Assembly: GCF_000741775.1 (NCBI RefSeq)
Contig: NZ_JGZR01000001.1
Coordinates: forward strand, 124,001-188,000
Reading direction: 5' to 3'
Length of the DNA: 64,000 nucleotides
From: Bifidobacterium subtile
Lineage (GTDB): Bacteria; Actinomycetota; Actinomycetes; Actinomycetales; Bifidobacteriaceae
In this document: positions 53,535 through 62,263 of the stretch, in pieces
Layout: every line of letters starts with the position of its first letter
Position numbering within the stretch: the first letter of the stretch is position 1
Program-made: the position numbers and the translations under genes
The notes under the pieces: model-generated
The model's input: only the letters and a program-made list of their open reading frames with translations
Databases searched by the model: none
What the model was told of the DNA's origin: nothing

Positions 53535-55382
53535 ATGGCAAAGAACGTCATTCAGTTCGGTTTCGACGCCAAAACCGCGAACCAGCACGAAGAGGGGACC
53601 ATCAAGGCCGGCGTCGCCACAGTCAAGGTCCTCGAATCCTGGGGAGTCAAGCACATCTTCGGCATTCCCGGCGGCTCGATCAACTCGCTGATGGATGCGC
53701 TCTACGTCGAGCGCGACAACATCTACTACGTCCAGGTGCGCCACGAGGAAGTCGGTGCGCTGGCCGCCTCCATGCATGCCAAGTACACCGGCCACATCGG
53801 CGTGTGCTTCGGCTCGGCGGGTCCTGGCGGCACGCATACCCTGCAGGGGCTGTATGATGCGCGTGAAGAGCATGTGCCGCTGCTCGCGCTCATCGGCCAG
53901 TTTGGCACTGCCGGGCTCAACTGGGACACCTTCCAGGAGATGAACGAGAACCCGATCTACGCTGATGTCGCCATATACAACCGGCAGGTCTCCACCGCCG
54001 AGCAGATGCCGCACGTCATCGACGAGGCGATTCGCCAGGCCTACGCCAAGAACGGCGTCGCCGTCGTGCAGATCCCGGTCGATCTCGGCTGGGTAGACAT
54101 CCCGCAGGACGGCTGGTATTCCGCAGCTCATGCATATCGCCGCTACCCGAACCCGCAGCTCAACGCCGAAGACATCGACGCCGCCGTCGAGCTGCTGAAC
54201 CAGGCCGAGCGCCCGGTCATCTTCGCCGGCATCGGCACGCGCGGCAATGGGCAGGCGGTGATCGATCTGAGCCGCAAGATCAAAGCTCCGCTGGCCAACA
54301 CCGGCATCAGCTTCGACAACTTCCCTTCGGACTATGAGGCGCTGCTCGGCAGCCCGAACCGCGTCTCCACCAAGCCGTCGGTCGAATGCTTCCCCGAGGC
54401 CGATACGGTGCTGTTCGTCGGCAGCAACTACCCCTTCGCCGAGGTGTCCAAGGTCTTCAAGAACGTCAAGAAGTTCATCCAGATCGATATCGATCCTTCC
54501 AAGCTGGGCAAGCGCCACAATGCCGATGTCGCCATATTGGGAGACGCGGGCGACGCGCTGCGTGCGATCTGCGAGAAGGTCGATGAGAAGGAAAGCACCG
54601 GCTGGTGGCGCGCGAATCTTGCGAATGTCGCCAATTGGCGCGAGTACGTCACCAAGCTGGAGAAGAAGACCGAAGGCGACTTGCAGCTCTATCAGGTCTA
54701 CGACGCCATCAACCAGGTGGCCGACGAGGACGCGATCTTCTCGATCGACGTCGGCGACGTTACGCAGACCTCCATCCGCCATCTGCACATGAATCCCAAG
54801 CAGATGTGGCGCACCTCCTCGCTTTTCGCCACGATGGGCATCGGCATCCCCGGCGCGATCTCCGCCAAGCTCGACTTCCCCGACCGCCAGGTGTGGAACC
54901 TCGCGGGCGACGGCGGCTTCAACATGACCATGCAGGATCTCGCGACCGCCGTGCAGTACGAGCTGCCGACGCTTCATGTGGTCTTCAGCAACCAGCAGTT
55001 CGGCTTCATCAAGGACGAGCAGGAGGACACCAACCTCGGCTACCTCGGCGTGCATTTCATGGACATCGACTATGCCAAGCTCGCCGAGGCGATGGGTGCC
55101 GTAGGCCACACGGTCACCGAGATCAGCCAGGTGCATGACGTGTTCGCCCAGGCCGTGCAAGAGGTACGCGAAGGCAAGGTCGTCGTCATCGATGCCAAGA
55201 TCAGCAACGAGCGCCCGCTGCCGGCCGAAATGCTCGAGCTTGAGCCGCGCCTGTACTCGGCTGAGCAGATCGACGCGTTCAAGAAGCGCTACGAGGCTCA
55301 CGACCTGAAGCCGCTGAGCTACTTCCTTGAGCAGGAAGGTCTCGAAGCCCGCATCGAAACCGTCGAACAGGGCGGGTTCTGA
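53535..55382 (+). CDS. pox: Pyruvate oxidase (TPP- and FAD-dependent)
   Basis: 615 aa, a three-domain TPP enzyme. The catalytic glutamate is in the N-terminal VQVRHEEVGALAASMHAKYT. A central FAD-binding domain spans about 190-360. The C-terminal TPP motif is GDGGFNMTMQDLATAVQYEL, then FSNQQFGFIKDEQEDTN, which resembles lactic-acid-bacterial pyruvate oxidase more than acetolactate synthase. The expected reaction is pyruvate + phosphate + O2 to acetyl phosphate + CO2 + H2O2. A strong AAGGAGA ribosome-binding site and its own terminator make it monocistronic. Acetolactate synthase or a related oxidase cannot be wholly excluded. Confidence 0.8.
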   Translation: MAKNVIQFGFDAKTANQHEEGTIKAGVATVKVLESWGVKHIFGIPGGSINSLMDALYVERDNIYYVQVRHEEVGALAASMHAKYTGHIGVCFGSAGPGGTHTLQGLYDAREEHVPLLALIGQFGTAGLNWDTFQEMNENPIYADVAIYNRQVSTAEQMPHVIDEAIRQAYAKNGVAVVQIPVDLGWVDIPQDGWYSAAHAYRRYPNPQLNAEDIDAAVELLNQAERPVIFAGIGTRGNGQAVIDLSRKIKAPLANTGISFDNFPSDYEALLGSPNRVSTKPSVECFPEADTVLFVGSNYPFAEVSKVFKNVKKFIQIDIDPSKLGKRHNADVAILGDAGDALRAICEKVDEKESTGWWRANLANVANWREYVTKLEKKTEGDLQLYQVYDAINQVADEDAIFSIDVGDVTQTSIRHLHMNPKQMWRTSSLFATMGIGIPGAISAKLDFPDRQVWNLAGDGGFNMTMQDLATAVQYELPTLHVVFSNQQFGFIKDEQEDTNLGYLGVHFMDIDYAKLAEAMGAVGHTVTEISQVHDVFAQAVQEVREGKVVVIDAKISNERPLPAEMLELEPRLYSAEQIDAFKKRYEAHDLKPLSYFLEQEGLEARIETVEQGGF

Positions 55383-55407
55383 TCTTGAGCAGACTCGGTG
55401 CATGACG

Positions 55408-55445
55408 AGGTGCCTGCGGTCCGCATGACCGCAGGCACCTTTTGC
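55408..55445 (+). terminator. Terminator of the pyruvate oxidase gene
   Basis: AGGTGCCTGCGGTC (55408-55421), loop CGCAT, complement 55427-55440, then TTTGCG. Confidence 0.88.
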
Positions 55446-55466
55446 GTTTCCGCGGACATACCGCCG

Positions 55467-57314
55467 TTACGCCAGACTCCATGTGGAACCTTGCGGCCCG
55501 TCTTCGATGGCGATGCCGGCGGCGTTCAGGGCGTCTCGTATCGCATCGGCCTTGGCGAAATCCTTGGCCTTGCGGGCTTGGGCGCGGGCGTCGAGCCGTT
55601 CGGCGATCAAGGCGTCCAGAACATTGTGCTCGGATGCCCCGGTACCGGTGGAGGCTGAACCGCTGCCTGCACCACCGGCCCACGGCTCGGCCAGCGGGTC
55701 GAGGCCGAGTGTGTCGAGCATAGCGCGTACCGAAAGCAGCGTGTCCCGCAGCAGGTCTTCGGTTGCGGGACCAGTCGCAGGCTCCGTGCCCGCAATGATT
55801 GGAGTGCCCGCAGCAGTCTCGATGTGGCGGCCATGTGCTTCGCCCTTCCCCGCGAACTGTGCGCCTCCGGTCGTATCGGCCACTGCATTACCGGTGGCGG
55901 CAGTATGGGCAGCCTGACCGGCGTCACTGTTGACGGAATGCGCCGCAGAATCCTTCGCAGCGCCACCCTTCGCAGCGCCGGCCGCCAACTTCGCCAGCAG
56001 CGTGTTGCCGCTGCGGATCGCGGTGAAGATCGCGGCGGTCGCGCCGGAGACGTTGACGTCGTCATTCATGGCTTCCACGAACTCGAATGGCAGCCAGTCA
56101 GCCGAAACGGCCGTGACCTCTTCTCGCGAGGGCTGCCCGCCGAAGTCAGCCAGAGCGGCGCCGGCCCGTTCGATGAAGTTGCTGATGCGTTCGTAAGCGG
56201 AGCGAGCTTCGGCAAGCGTCTGATCCGACCACTCGAGCATCGAGCGGTACTGCACGGAGCCCAACGCGTACCGCACGACCCAGGGCGAATCCTGCACCAG
56301 CACGGCCGGCACCGACAGACCGTTGCCGAGGGACTTCGACATCTTCTCGCCCTTGGCGGTCACCCACGCCGAATGCATCCAGCGATTCGCCGAGCGCCAT
56401 CCGGCTGCCTTGGTCTGCGCCATTTCGTTCTCGTGATGGGGGAAGCGCAGGTCCAGCCCGCCGCCGTGGATGTCGAACATGTCGCCCAGGTACCGATGGC
56501 TCATCGCGGAGCATTCGATATGCCAGCCGGGCCGGCCGGTGCCGAACGGCGTCGACCAGCGTGCGGTCTGCGGGTCGCTGGGTTTCGGCGCCTTCCACAG
56601 CGCGAAATCGCGCACGTCATGCTTGTCGGGGGAGGCGTCGGCCGGGTCGACGGGATTGTATTTGTCGTCGCCCGCCGAGTCCACGCTCGGCCCCATGCGG
56701 TCGGCGACCGCAGCGGCTTCGTCAACCTCGGCGGCAGCGCTCGCTCCCGCACTGCCGGACTGCTTTTGATGCGTCAGCTCGCCGTACTGCGGCCAGCTGA
56801 CCACGTCGAAGTACACGTTGCCGGTCGGTTTGCCCTGCTCGTCACGCACGATGTAGCCGTGCCCGTTGTCGATGATGCGCCCGATCAGTTCGACCATATC
56901 GCTGACATGCCCGGTGGCCCGCGGCTCGACCGTAGGCGGCAGCACGCCGAGCTCGTCATAGGCCTGCGTGAACTCGCGCTCGTAGAAATACGCCCGCTCC
57001 CACCACTGCTGGCCGGCGGCGGCAGCCTTGTCAAGGATCTTGTCGTCGATATCGGTCACATTGCGCACGAACGTGACCTGGTAGCCCAGCCGCAGCAGCC
57101 AGCGGCGCACGATGTCGAAGGCGACCGCCGCGCGGATATGACCGATATGCGGCGAGCTCTGCACGGTCGCCCCGCACACGTAGATGCCGACCTTGCCGGG
57201 CACGATGGGCGTGAAACGCGAAACCGCGTGCGAAGCGGTGTCGTAGAGCCGCAGCTTGGCGGCCGCATGGGCCTGCAAACTGTTGGAATCGAGCGGTTTT
57301 TCGGCATCTGTCAT
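55467..57314 (-). CDS. cysS: Cysteinyl-tRNA synthetase
   Basis: 615 aa. Class I synthetase with HIGH-type motif PHIGH (55-59), zinc cysteine C47 in [11 protein letters not shown] and C268, and KMSKS (324-328). Two low-complexity insertions: a shorter one near 183-225 in the connective domain, and about 70 residues at 444-516 between the anticodon-binding parts. ATG 57314 matches the family start better than 57371. Confidence 0.95.
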   Translation of the reverse strand: MTDAEKPLDSNSLQAHAAAKLRLYDTASHAVSRFTPIVPGKVGIYVCGATVQSSPHIGHIRAAVAFDIVRRWLLRLGYQVTFVRNVTDIDDKILDKAAAAGQQWWERAYFYEREFTQAYDELGVLPPTVEPRATGHVSDMVELIGRIIDNGHGYIVRDEQGKPTGNVYFDVVSWPQYGELTHQKQSGSAGASAAAEVDEAAAVADRMGPSVDSAGDDKYNPVDPADASPDKHDVRDFALWKAPKPSDPQTARWSTPFGTGRPGWHIECSAMSHRYLGDMFDIHGGGLDLRFPHHENEMAQTKAAGWRSANRWMHSAWVTAKGEKMSKSLGNGLSVPAVLVQDSPWVVRYALGSVQYRSMLEWSDQTLAEARSAYERISNFIERAGAALADFGGQPSREEVTAVSADWLPFEFVEAMNDDVNVSGATAAIFTAIRSGNTLLAKLAAGAAKGGAAKDSAAHSVNSDAGQAAHTAATGNAVADTTGGAQFAGKGEAHGRHIETAAGTPIIAGTEPATGPATEDLLRDTLLSVRAMLDTLGLDPLAEPWAGGAGSGSASTGTGASEHNVLDALIAERLDARAQARKAKDFAKADAIRDALNAAGIAIEDGPQGSTWSLA

Positions 57315-57416
57315 ACCTATGAGGGTATTAGCGTTCCGCGACAACATGCGGGCGATAACGCGGGCAGACAACGCCGTGTGTGCGTTCTTTACAGGGGCAA
57401 TGCCACAATAGAGGGT

Positions 57417-58139
57417 ATGACTTCACCGAAAGTGCTTATCGTGCAGCATGTCCCGTGGGAGAAACCAGGCCGTATTCTCGATAATCTTGAGGATCTGAAT
57501 CTGCCGACGCTGACCATGAACATCGCCAAGCACAAGAAGGCAGAGCTGCCCGACTTCGGCGATCTTGCGGGGCTGGTGATCATGGGAGGGCCCATGGGCG
57601 CTACGGATTACGACCGATACCCAGGGCTGAAGAACGAGGCGAAGCTTGTGCGCGCGGCGATTGGCGTAGGCAAGCCGGTGCTCGGCATATGCCTGGGCCA
57701 TCAGATCATCGCCACCGCGCTGGGCGCGAAGCTGAGCACGAACGACAAGTCGGAGATCGGATTCGCGCCGATCAAAAGCGTCGCCAAGCACGACTACTTC
57801 TCGATGTGGAGCAAGCAGCTCGACGTGCTGCACTGGCATCAGGACGTGGTGGAGGTGCCGGAAGGAGGCCAGCTGCTGGCGAAGTCGCCGGGCACGCCCA
57901 ATCAGGCCTTCCGATTCGGCTCGGCGCTAGGGCTGCAATTCCATCTCGAAGTCAGCCGCCCGCTGCTGGAGGAATGGCTGAGCGAACCCACTATGACGAA
58001 GGGCTTGAAAAAGACGCATATCGCAAAGTTGCGCGATGATTTCGATGCATACAATTCTCAGCTGCAGCCGCTCGCCGATCAGGTTTTCGCCAGTTTTGCC
58101 GCCCGCTGCAACACATACGCCCGCACGCTGACAGCGTAA
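57417..58139 (+). CDS. Class I glutamine amidotransferase-like protein
   Basis: 240 aa. A single GATase domain with catalytic triad C92 (GICLGHQ), H176 and E178 (QFHLEVS), and oxyanion motif MGGPMG. No synthetase domain is attached, so it belongs with the free-standing GMP-synthase-glutaminase-like proteins, whose substrates vary. A CACAAT 7 nt before the ATG suggests a short-leader transcript. A much longer in-frame reading frame upstream is the shadow of cysS. Confidence 0.85.
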   Translation: MTSPKVLIVQHVPWEKPGRILDNLEDLNLPTLTMNIAKHKKAELPDFGDLAGLVIMGGPMGATDYDRYPGLKNEAKLVRAAIGVGKPVLGICLGHQIIATALGAKLSTNDKSEIGFAPIKSVAKHDYFSMWSKQLDVLHWHQDVVEVPEGGQLLAKSPGTPNQAFRFGSALGLQFHLEVSRPLLEEWLSEPTMTKGLKKTHIAKLRDDFDAYNSQLQPLADQVFASFAARCNTYARTLTA

Positions 58140-58377
58140 GTCATAAGAAGGCAACGATGAACGATGCCGGCGTCCGGCATGATGTGATATTCGCGCAGCA
58201 CCTGCGGCTGTCGCATGGTGCGAACCTCTGATATGCCGCCATTCCCGGCGTTTCTGAAATTTCGCATTGCGATATTGGCGTCGCGTATGTGCCCATGCCG
58301 GTGCGCTCGTCAGTGGCGCAGGCGGGGATCGTGCATCGGCCGCGGTGCCTAGGGCTGGCGGTATAGTAAAAACTCTT

Positions 58378-60642
58378 ATGCCTACGTATGACTTGGGATT
58401 AGAGCACGTTTCGCTCAGCTTCGCCACCAAAACCGTATTCACCGACGTGACGCAGGGCGTATTCGAAGGGGATCGCATCGGCATCGTCGGCCGCAACGGC
58501 GACGGCAAATCCACGCTGCTGCGCCTGCTGGACGGCGATCAGGAGCCGGATTCCGGGCGCGTCACCCGGCGCAACGGACTGACCTTCGGCATGCTTGACC
58601 AGCGCGACCCGCTCGATGACAACGCCACGCTGCGCCAGGCCGCGCTTGAGGGACGAGAAGACTACGAATGGGCGGCCGACTCGCGCTCGCGCGAGATCGT
58701 TGAGGCGCTGCTGGGGGGCCTAAGCCTCGAAACGACGATCGGCTCGTTGTCAGGCGGCCAACGGCGCCGCGCCGACTTGGCCCGGCTGCTGCTGCGCGAC
58801 TGGGATATCCTGGCGCTTGACGAGCCGACGAATCATTTGGATGTGGTGACGATCCACTGGCTCGCCGAGCATCTGCGCCAGCGCTGGTCCGCAGGGCAGG
58901 GCGCACTGCTGCTGGTGACGCATGACCGCTGGTTCCTCGATGAGGTGTGCGAATCCATGTGGGAGGTGCATGACGGCGTCATCGATCCGTTCGAGGGAGG
59001 CTACAGCGCCTACATGCTGCAGCGCGTCGAGCGCGACAGGCAGGCCGGGGTGCGCGAGGAGCGCCGGCGCAATCTGGCGCGCAAGGAGCTCGCGTGGCTC
59101 TCCCGCGGCGCCCGCGCCCGCGCCACGAAGCAGAAGTTCCATGTGAAGCAGGCGAATGCGCTGATCTCCGACGTGCCGCCGCTGCGCAACACGTTGCAGC
59201 TCAGGCAGATGGCAACGTCTCGGCTGGGCAAACAGGTGGTGGATCTGCTCGATGTGACGCAGGTATTCCAGGATCGTGCGCAGGGAGGTGCGCTGCCCGG
59301 CGGCGACAGCGCCGCTCAGGCATTGGAAGTGGCGTCGGATGCGGCATCGGACGTGCTTTCAGGCGATTCTCCCGCGCAGATGGACATCGTGCCGGCTTTG
59401 TACGCGGAACCGGTGCTCAAGGGTTCTCTCGATCTGGATGTCGACGATGCCGACGATCCGCGTCTGGCGGATGCCGGGGTTGCGCTGGATGCCGTCGGCG
59501 CAGTGGCCGTCAATGGCGACGACAGCGCTCACCTCGACGTCAATGATGTCGTCGCGCGTAATGCTTCCGGCAGTGATGCCTCCGACAATGGTGATATCGC
59601 TTCCGCCGACTCGGATGCGACTTCGGCCGCGCACCGAGTGCATGTCAGCGGGCGCATGATTCTTGACGACGTGACCTGGCTGATCGGCCCGGGCGACCGC
59701 TTCGGCATCGTGGGGGCGAATGGCGCGGGCAAATCGACGCTGCTGCGCATCATCGACGGCACACTGACCCCGACCGCCGGGCGGGTGAACATCGGCAAGA
59801 CCGTGAAGTTCGCGGTGCTCTCGCAGCGTCTGGACGAGTTGGAGAAGCTCAACGCCTACAAGGTCAAGGAAGTGCTCAGCCGTTACAAGCCCAGCTACAT
59901 CGTCGATGGCAAGGAAGTCACGCCGGCGCAGCTCATGGAGCGCCTCGGCTTCGAATCGGCGCAGCTCATGACCCCGATCGGCGATCTGTCGGGCGGCCAG
60001 AAGCGGCGCATGCAGCTGCTGCTGGTCCTGCTTGACGAGCCGAATGTGCTCATCATGGATGAGCCGGGCAACGACTTGGACACCGACATGCTCGCCGTGA
60101 TGGAGGACCTGCTCGACACCTGGCCGGGCACGCTCATCGTGGTTTCGCACGATCGCTACCTGCTCGAGCGCGTCACCGACCAGCAGTTCGCGCTTATCGG
60201 CGGCAAGGTGCGCCATCTGCCCGGCGGCGTGGACGATTATCTTGCGATGATCGAGGCGGCGCAGTCGGGCGGTGGCGCGATCTCTCCAAAGCCTTCAAAG
60301 CAGTCGGATTCCGCAGGTTCCGGCACGGCTGGCTCTGACGGTGGTGCTGTCAGCGGTGGTGTCATGGCTGGCAACAGCGAAAAAGCGGAGTCTGATGGCA
60401 CGGAGAACGATGACAAGCTCACCGGCAAGGCCTTCCATGACGCGACCAAACGCATCTCGGCCATCGAGCGGCGGCTGGCCAAGCTCGAAGAGGGTAAAGC
60501 CGACATCGAAAGCCTTATGGCCGCGCATGACCCCAACGATTTCCAAGGACTCAATGCGCTCAATCAGGAATTGAACGGCGTGCAGGACGAGACCGAGGCA
60601 TTGGAAGCCGAATGGATGGAGCTTTCCGAGCAGGTCGAGTAG
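58378..60642 (+). CDS. ABC-F family ATPase with large acidic insertion
   Basis: 754 aa, two ABC domains and no membrane helices. ABC1: Walker A GRNGDGKS (38-45), signature LSGGQRRR (124-131), LALDEPTNHLD. ABC2: Walker A GANGAGKS (446-453), LSGGQKRRMQLL and IMDEPGND. A coiled-coil tail (690-754) resembles Uup. ABC-F proteins act on the ribosome's E site. About 120 residues (298-420), rich in Asp, Ala and Ser, interrupt the beginning of ABC2 between VVDLLDVTQVF and VHVSGRMILDDV. This is unusual for the family. TATAGT lies 10 nt before ATG 58378. Confidence 0.88.
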   Translation: MPTYDLGLEHVSLSFATKTVFTDVTQGVFEGDRIGIVGRNGDGKSTLLRLLDGDQEPDSGRVTRRNGLTFGMLDQRDPLDDNATLRQAALEGREDYEWAADSRSREIVEALLGGLSLETTIGSLSGGQRRRADLARLLLRDWDILALDEPTNHLDVVTIHWLAEHLRQRWSAGQGALLLVTHDRWFLDEVCESMWEVHDGVIDPFEGGYSAYMLQRVERDRQAGVREERRRNLARKELAWLSRGARARATKQKFHVKQANALISDVPPLRNTLQLRQMATSRLGKQVVDLLDVTQVFQDRAQGGALPGGDSAAQALEVASDAASDVLSGDSPAQMDIVPALYAEPVLKGSLDLDVDDADDPRLADAGVALDAVGAVAVNGDDSAHLDVNDVVARNASGSDASDNGDIASADSDATSAAHRVHVSGRMILDDVTWLIGPGDRFGIVGANGAGKSTLLRIIDGTLTPTAGRVNIGKTVKFAVLSQRLDELEKLNAYKVKEVLSRYKPSYIVDGKEVTPAQLMERLGFESAQLMTPIGDLSGGQKRRMQLLLVLLDEPNVLIMDEPGNDLDTDMLAVMEDLLDTWPGTLIVVSHDRYLLERVTDQQFALIGGKVRHLPGGVDDYLAMIEAAQSGGGAISPKPSKQSDSAGSGTAGSDGGAVSGGVMAGNSEKAESDGTENDDKLTGKAFHDATKRISAIERRLAKLEEGKADIESLMAAHDPNDFQGLNALNQELNGVQDETEALEAEWMELSEQVE

Positions 60643-60779
60643 CGGGAGAAACCGCAACGTTCAGAAGGCCTCGGCAGGTTTTTGCCGGGGTCTTTACTCT
60701 GGTGCGGTTGAAATAGGGCTGCTGTGCTCAAGATTCAGCTGTTGATACGCCCGGGTGAGTTGGGCCCATACGCATTCAG
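60643..60779. other. Short gap between ABC-F and toxin genes
   Basis: The hairpin CCTCGGCAGGTTTTTGCCGGGG (split arms CCTCGGCA / TGCCGGGG, about 60668-60690) before TCTTTAC is a probable ABC-F terminator. Confidence 0.5.
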
Positions 60780-61205
60780 CTATTCACATTCCCAAGGATT
60801 GATCAATGCCACGCCGGTGCCTTCGAAGTCCTTGACATTGCGTGTGGCAACAGCTGCGCCATGAGCGCGAGCGATAGCGGCAATCATCGCGTCCTGTGCG
60901 CCGATGGGTCGGCCGACCTGCCGTCGTTCAGCGACGATGGCCGCATAATGTGGCGCGGTTTCCCGGCTGAACGGCAGGATTCGTTGTTCGTAAACTCGAA
61001 GAAAAGACTGTACGGCGGCAGACAGCGCGTTTCGTTTTCGTCCGGCGGGCTGAAGGGCGAGTCCGTACAGTAGTTCTGCTGCATTGATTGCGGTGGTATG
61101 ACAATTGTGGGGTGGCAGCGTGATGAACCAGTCAATGACATGTGAATTGCCTTTGCCTTCTTTGAGGATTTCGCTCACTACGGTAGTGTCAAGGACGATC
61201 ATCAT
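60780..61205 (-). CDS. vapC: PIN-domain ribonuclease toxin (VapC type)
   Basis: 141 aa. PIN fold with the acidic residues in MIVLDTTVVSEIL (D6), NAAELLYG (E) and GAQDAMIAAIA (D), and the ending ATRNVKDFEG. VapC toxins cut tRNA or rRNA. The start may be ATG 61205 or 61202; both overlap the antitoxin gene, as expected for a coupled pair. Confidence 0.9.
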   Translation of the reverse strand: MMIVLDTTVVSEILKEGKGNSHVIDWFITLPPHNCHTTAINAAELLYGLALQPAGRKRNALSAAVQSFLRVYEQRILPFSRETAPHYAAIVAERRQVGRPIGAQDAMIAAIARAHGAAVATRNVKDFEGTGVALINPWECE

Positions 61206-61479
61206 CGTCTCCGAAATCGATGGGGCGAGGCTCGACGTCGTATGTGTTACGAGGAGGAACTAATTCCTCGTCCTCGTCAAGGCCATCGCCATCAAGCAAG
61301 CGCCACATCTCTTGAACGAGATCGGCATTCGATACGACATGATGTGTGATGTACTGGGCCGTGTATTCTTCCAAAACTGATCGCACTTCAGATTCCATGG
61401 ATCGATTGTTGTCTTGGGCCGCCTGCTTGAGCACGGCTACGCATTCATCGGGTACTTTTCTCAGAGTCAGTGTTGCCAT
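61189..61479 (-). CDS. vapB: Ribbon-helix-helix antitoxin (FitA/VapB type)
   Basis: 96 aa. N-terminal MATLTLRKVPDECVAVLKQA and NNRSMESEVRSVLEEY form a ribbon-helix-helix DNA-binding domain. The acidic C-terminus (to GDDDDRP) would bind and mask the toxin. AAGAAGG lies 7 nt before ATG 61479. Three 24-bp repeats upstream (61496-61567) are the likely operators. Confidence 0.88.
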   Translation of the reverse strand: MATLTLRKVPDECVAVLKQAAQDNNRSMESEVRSVLEEYTAQYITHHVVSNADLVQEMWRLLDGDGLDEDEELVPPRNTYDVEPRPIDFGDDDDRP

Positions 61480-61495
61480 AATGTACCTTCTTGTT

Positions 61496-61567
61496 GCTGT
61501 CATAATGCTAGCATACAGTGCTGTCATTATGCAGGCATGCAGTGCTATTATCATGCAAGCATGCAGT
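61496..61567. repeat. Three 24-bp tandem repeats upstream of the toxin-antitoxin genes
   Basis: Repeat 1 61496-61519, repeat 2 61520-61543, repeat 3 61544-61567, each starting GCT and ending GCATRCAGT. Each contains an inverted core such as GCATGCCTGCAT. Probable iterated operator for the RHH antitoxin, directly upstream of its start. Confidence 0.85.
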
Positions 61568-61625
61568 GAGGCAGTCTCTGCTGACCGATTGAGGTAATTC
61601 CATTGGAATGATATTGCCAAGAAAA

Positions 61626-61662
61626 TGAAGAGGGAATGCACACGGAGTGCATTCCCTCTTCA
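61626..61662 (-). terminator. Terminator of ilvB-ilvN
   Basis: On the minus strand TGAAGAGGGAATGCAC, 5-nt loop, complement, then TTTTCTT. A 16-bp stem 16 nt after the ilvN stop. Confidence 0.9.
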
Positions 61663-61678
61663 TCGTTATGCGGATCAG

Positions 61679-62233
61679 TCAGCGCCCGGTGATCTCCGAG
61701 CCGATGACCTTCTCGCTCAGGGCGTGCGGGCCACGCGTCATCGCGACCGCACCGGAGCGGACGAGTTCGATGACTCCATACTGGCCCAGCAGGCCGAGCA
61801 GCGCATCGATCTTGCCTTCGGCGCCGGTTGCCTCGATGGTGAGCGATTCGGTATGCACATCGACCACGCGTACGCGGAAAAGCCGCACGATCTCCAGCAC
61901 GTCGGAGCGGCTCGACTCGTCGGCGGCGACCTTGATGAGCACGAGTTCGCGTTCGACGGTGGTATCCGAGTCCAGGTCGACGATCTTGAGCACGTGCAGC
62001 AGCTTGTTGAGCTGCTTGATGATCTGCTCAAGCGGCACATCCTCCACGTCGGCGGTGACCGTGAGCCGGGAGATGTCCGGGCGCTCGGTGGGGGAGACCG
62101 ACAGCGAGTTGATGTTGAACGCGCGGCGTGCGAACAGGCCGGCGATGCGGGCGAGCACGCCCGGGCGGTTCTCTACCAGCACCGAAAGGGTGTGGCGCTT
62201 GGAACCGGGCTGTGAAGCAGGATAATTGGCCAT
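61679..62233 (-). CDS. ilvN: Acetolactate synthase small (regulatory) subunit
   Basis: 184 aa. The N-terminal ACT domain (HTLSVLVENRPGVLARIAGL and RRAFNINSLSVSPTE) binds valine for feedback inhibition. A C-terminal domain activates the large subunit. It follows ilvB by 30 nt with AAGGAG upstream. Branched-chain amino acid synthesis. Confidence 0.96.
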   Translation of the reverse strand: MANYPASQPGSKRHTLSVLVENRPGVLARIAGLFARRAFNINSLSVSPTERPDISRLTVTADVEDVPLEQIIKQLNKLLHVLKIVDLDSDTTVERELVLIKVAADESSRSDVLEIVRLFRVRVVDVHTESLTIEATGAEGKIDALLGLLGQYGVIELVRSGAVAMTRGPHALSEKVIGSEITGR

Positions 62234-62263
62234 GATGAAGCTCCTTGTCTCCTTGAACTAGCC

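Noticed and set aside
53535-55382. Acetolactate synthase (ilvB paralogue)
   Set aside because: A true ilvB lies at 62264-64000 with ilvN. The 53535 protein's C-terminal TPP region and FSNQQFGFIKDEQEDTN block look like pyruvate oxidase. The alternative is kept as a lower possibility.
53496-55403. 635-codon minus-strand open frame opposite the pyruvate oxidase gene
   Set aside because: Shadow frame of a strongly biased coding sequence, with no recognisable domain.
55824-57416. Long plus-strand open frame leading into the amidotransferase
   Set aside because: It is the antisense of cysS in high-GC sequence. The real gene starts at 57417, where the amidotransferase fold begins.
61496-61567. Plasmid-type iterons or CRISPR
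   Set aside because: Only three abutting 24-bp repeats, with no spacers and no replication gene. The position fits toxin-antitoxin operators.
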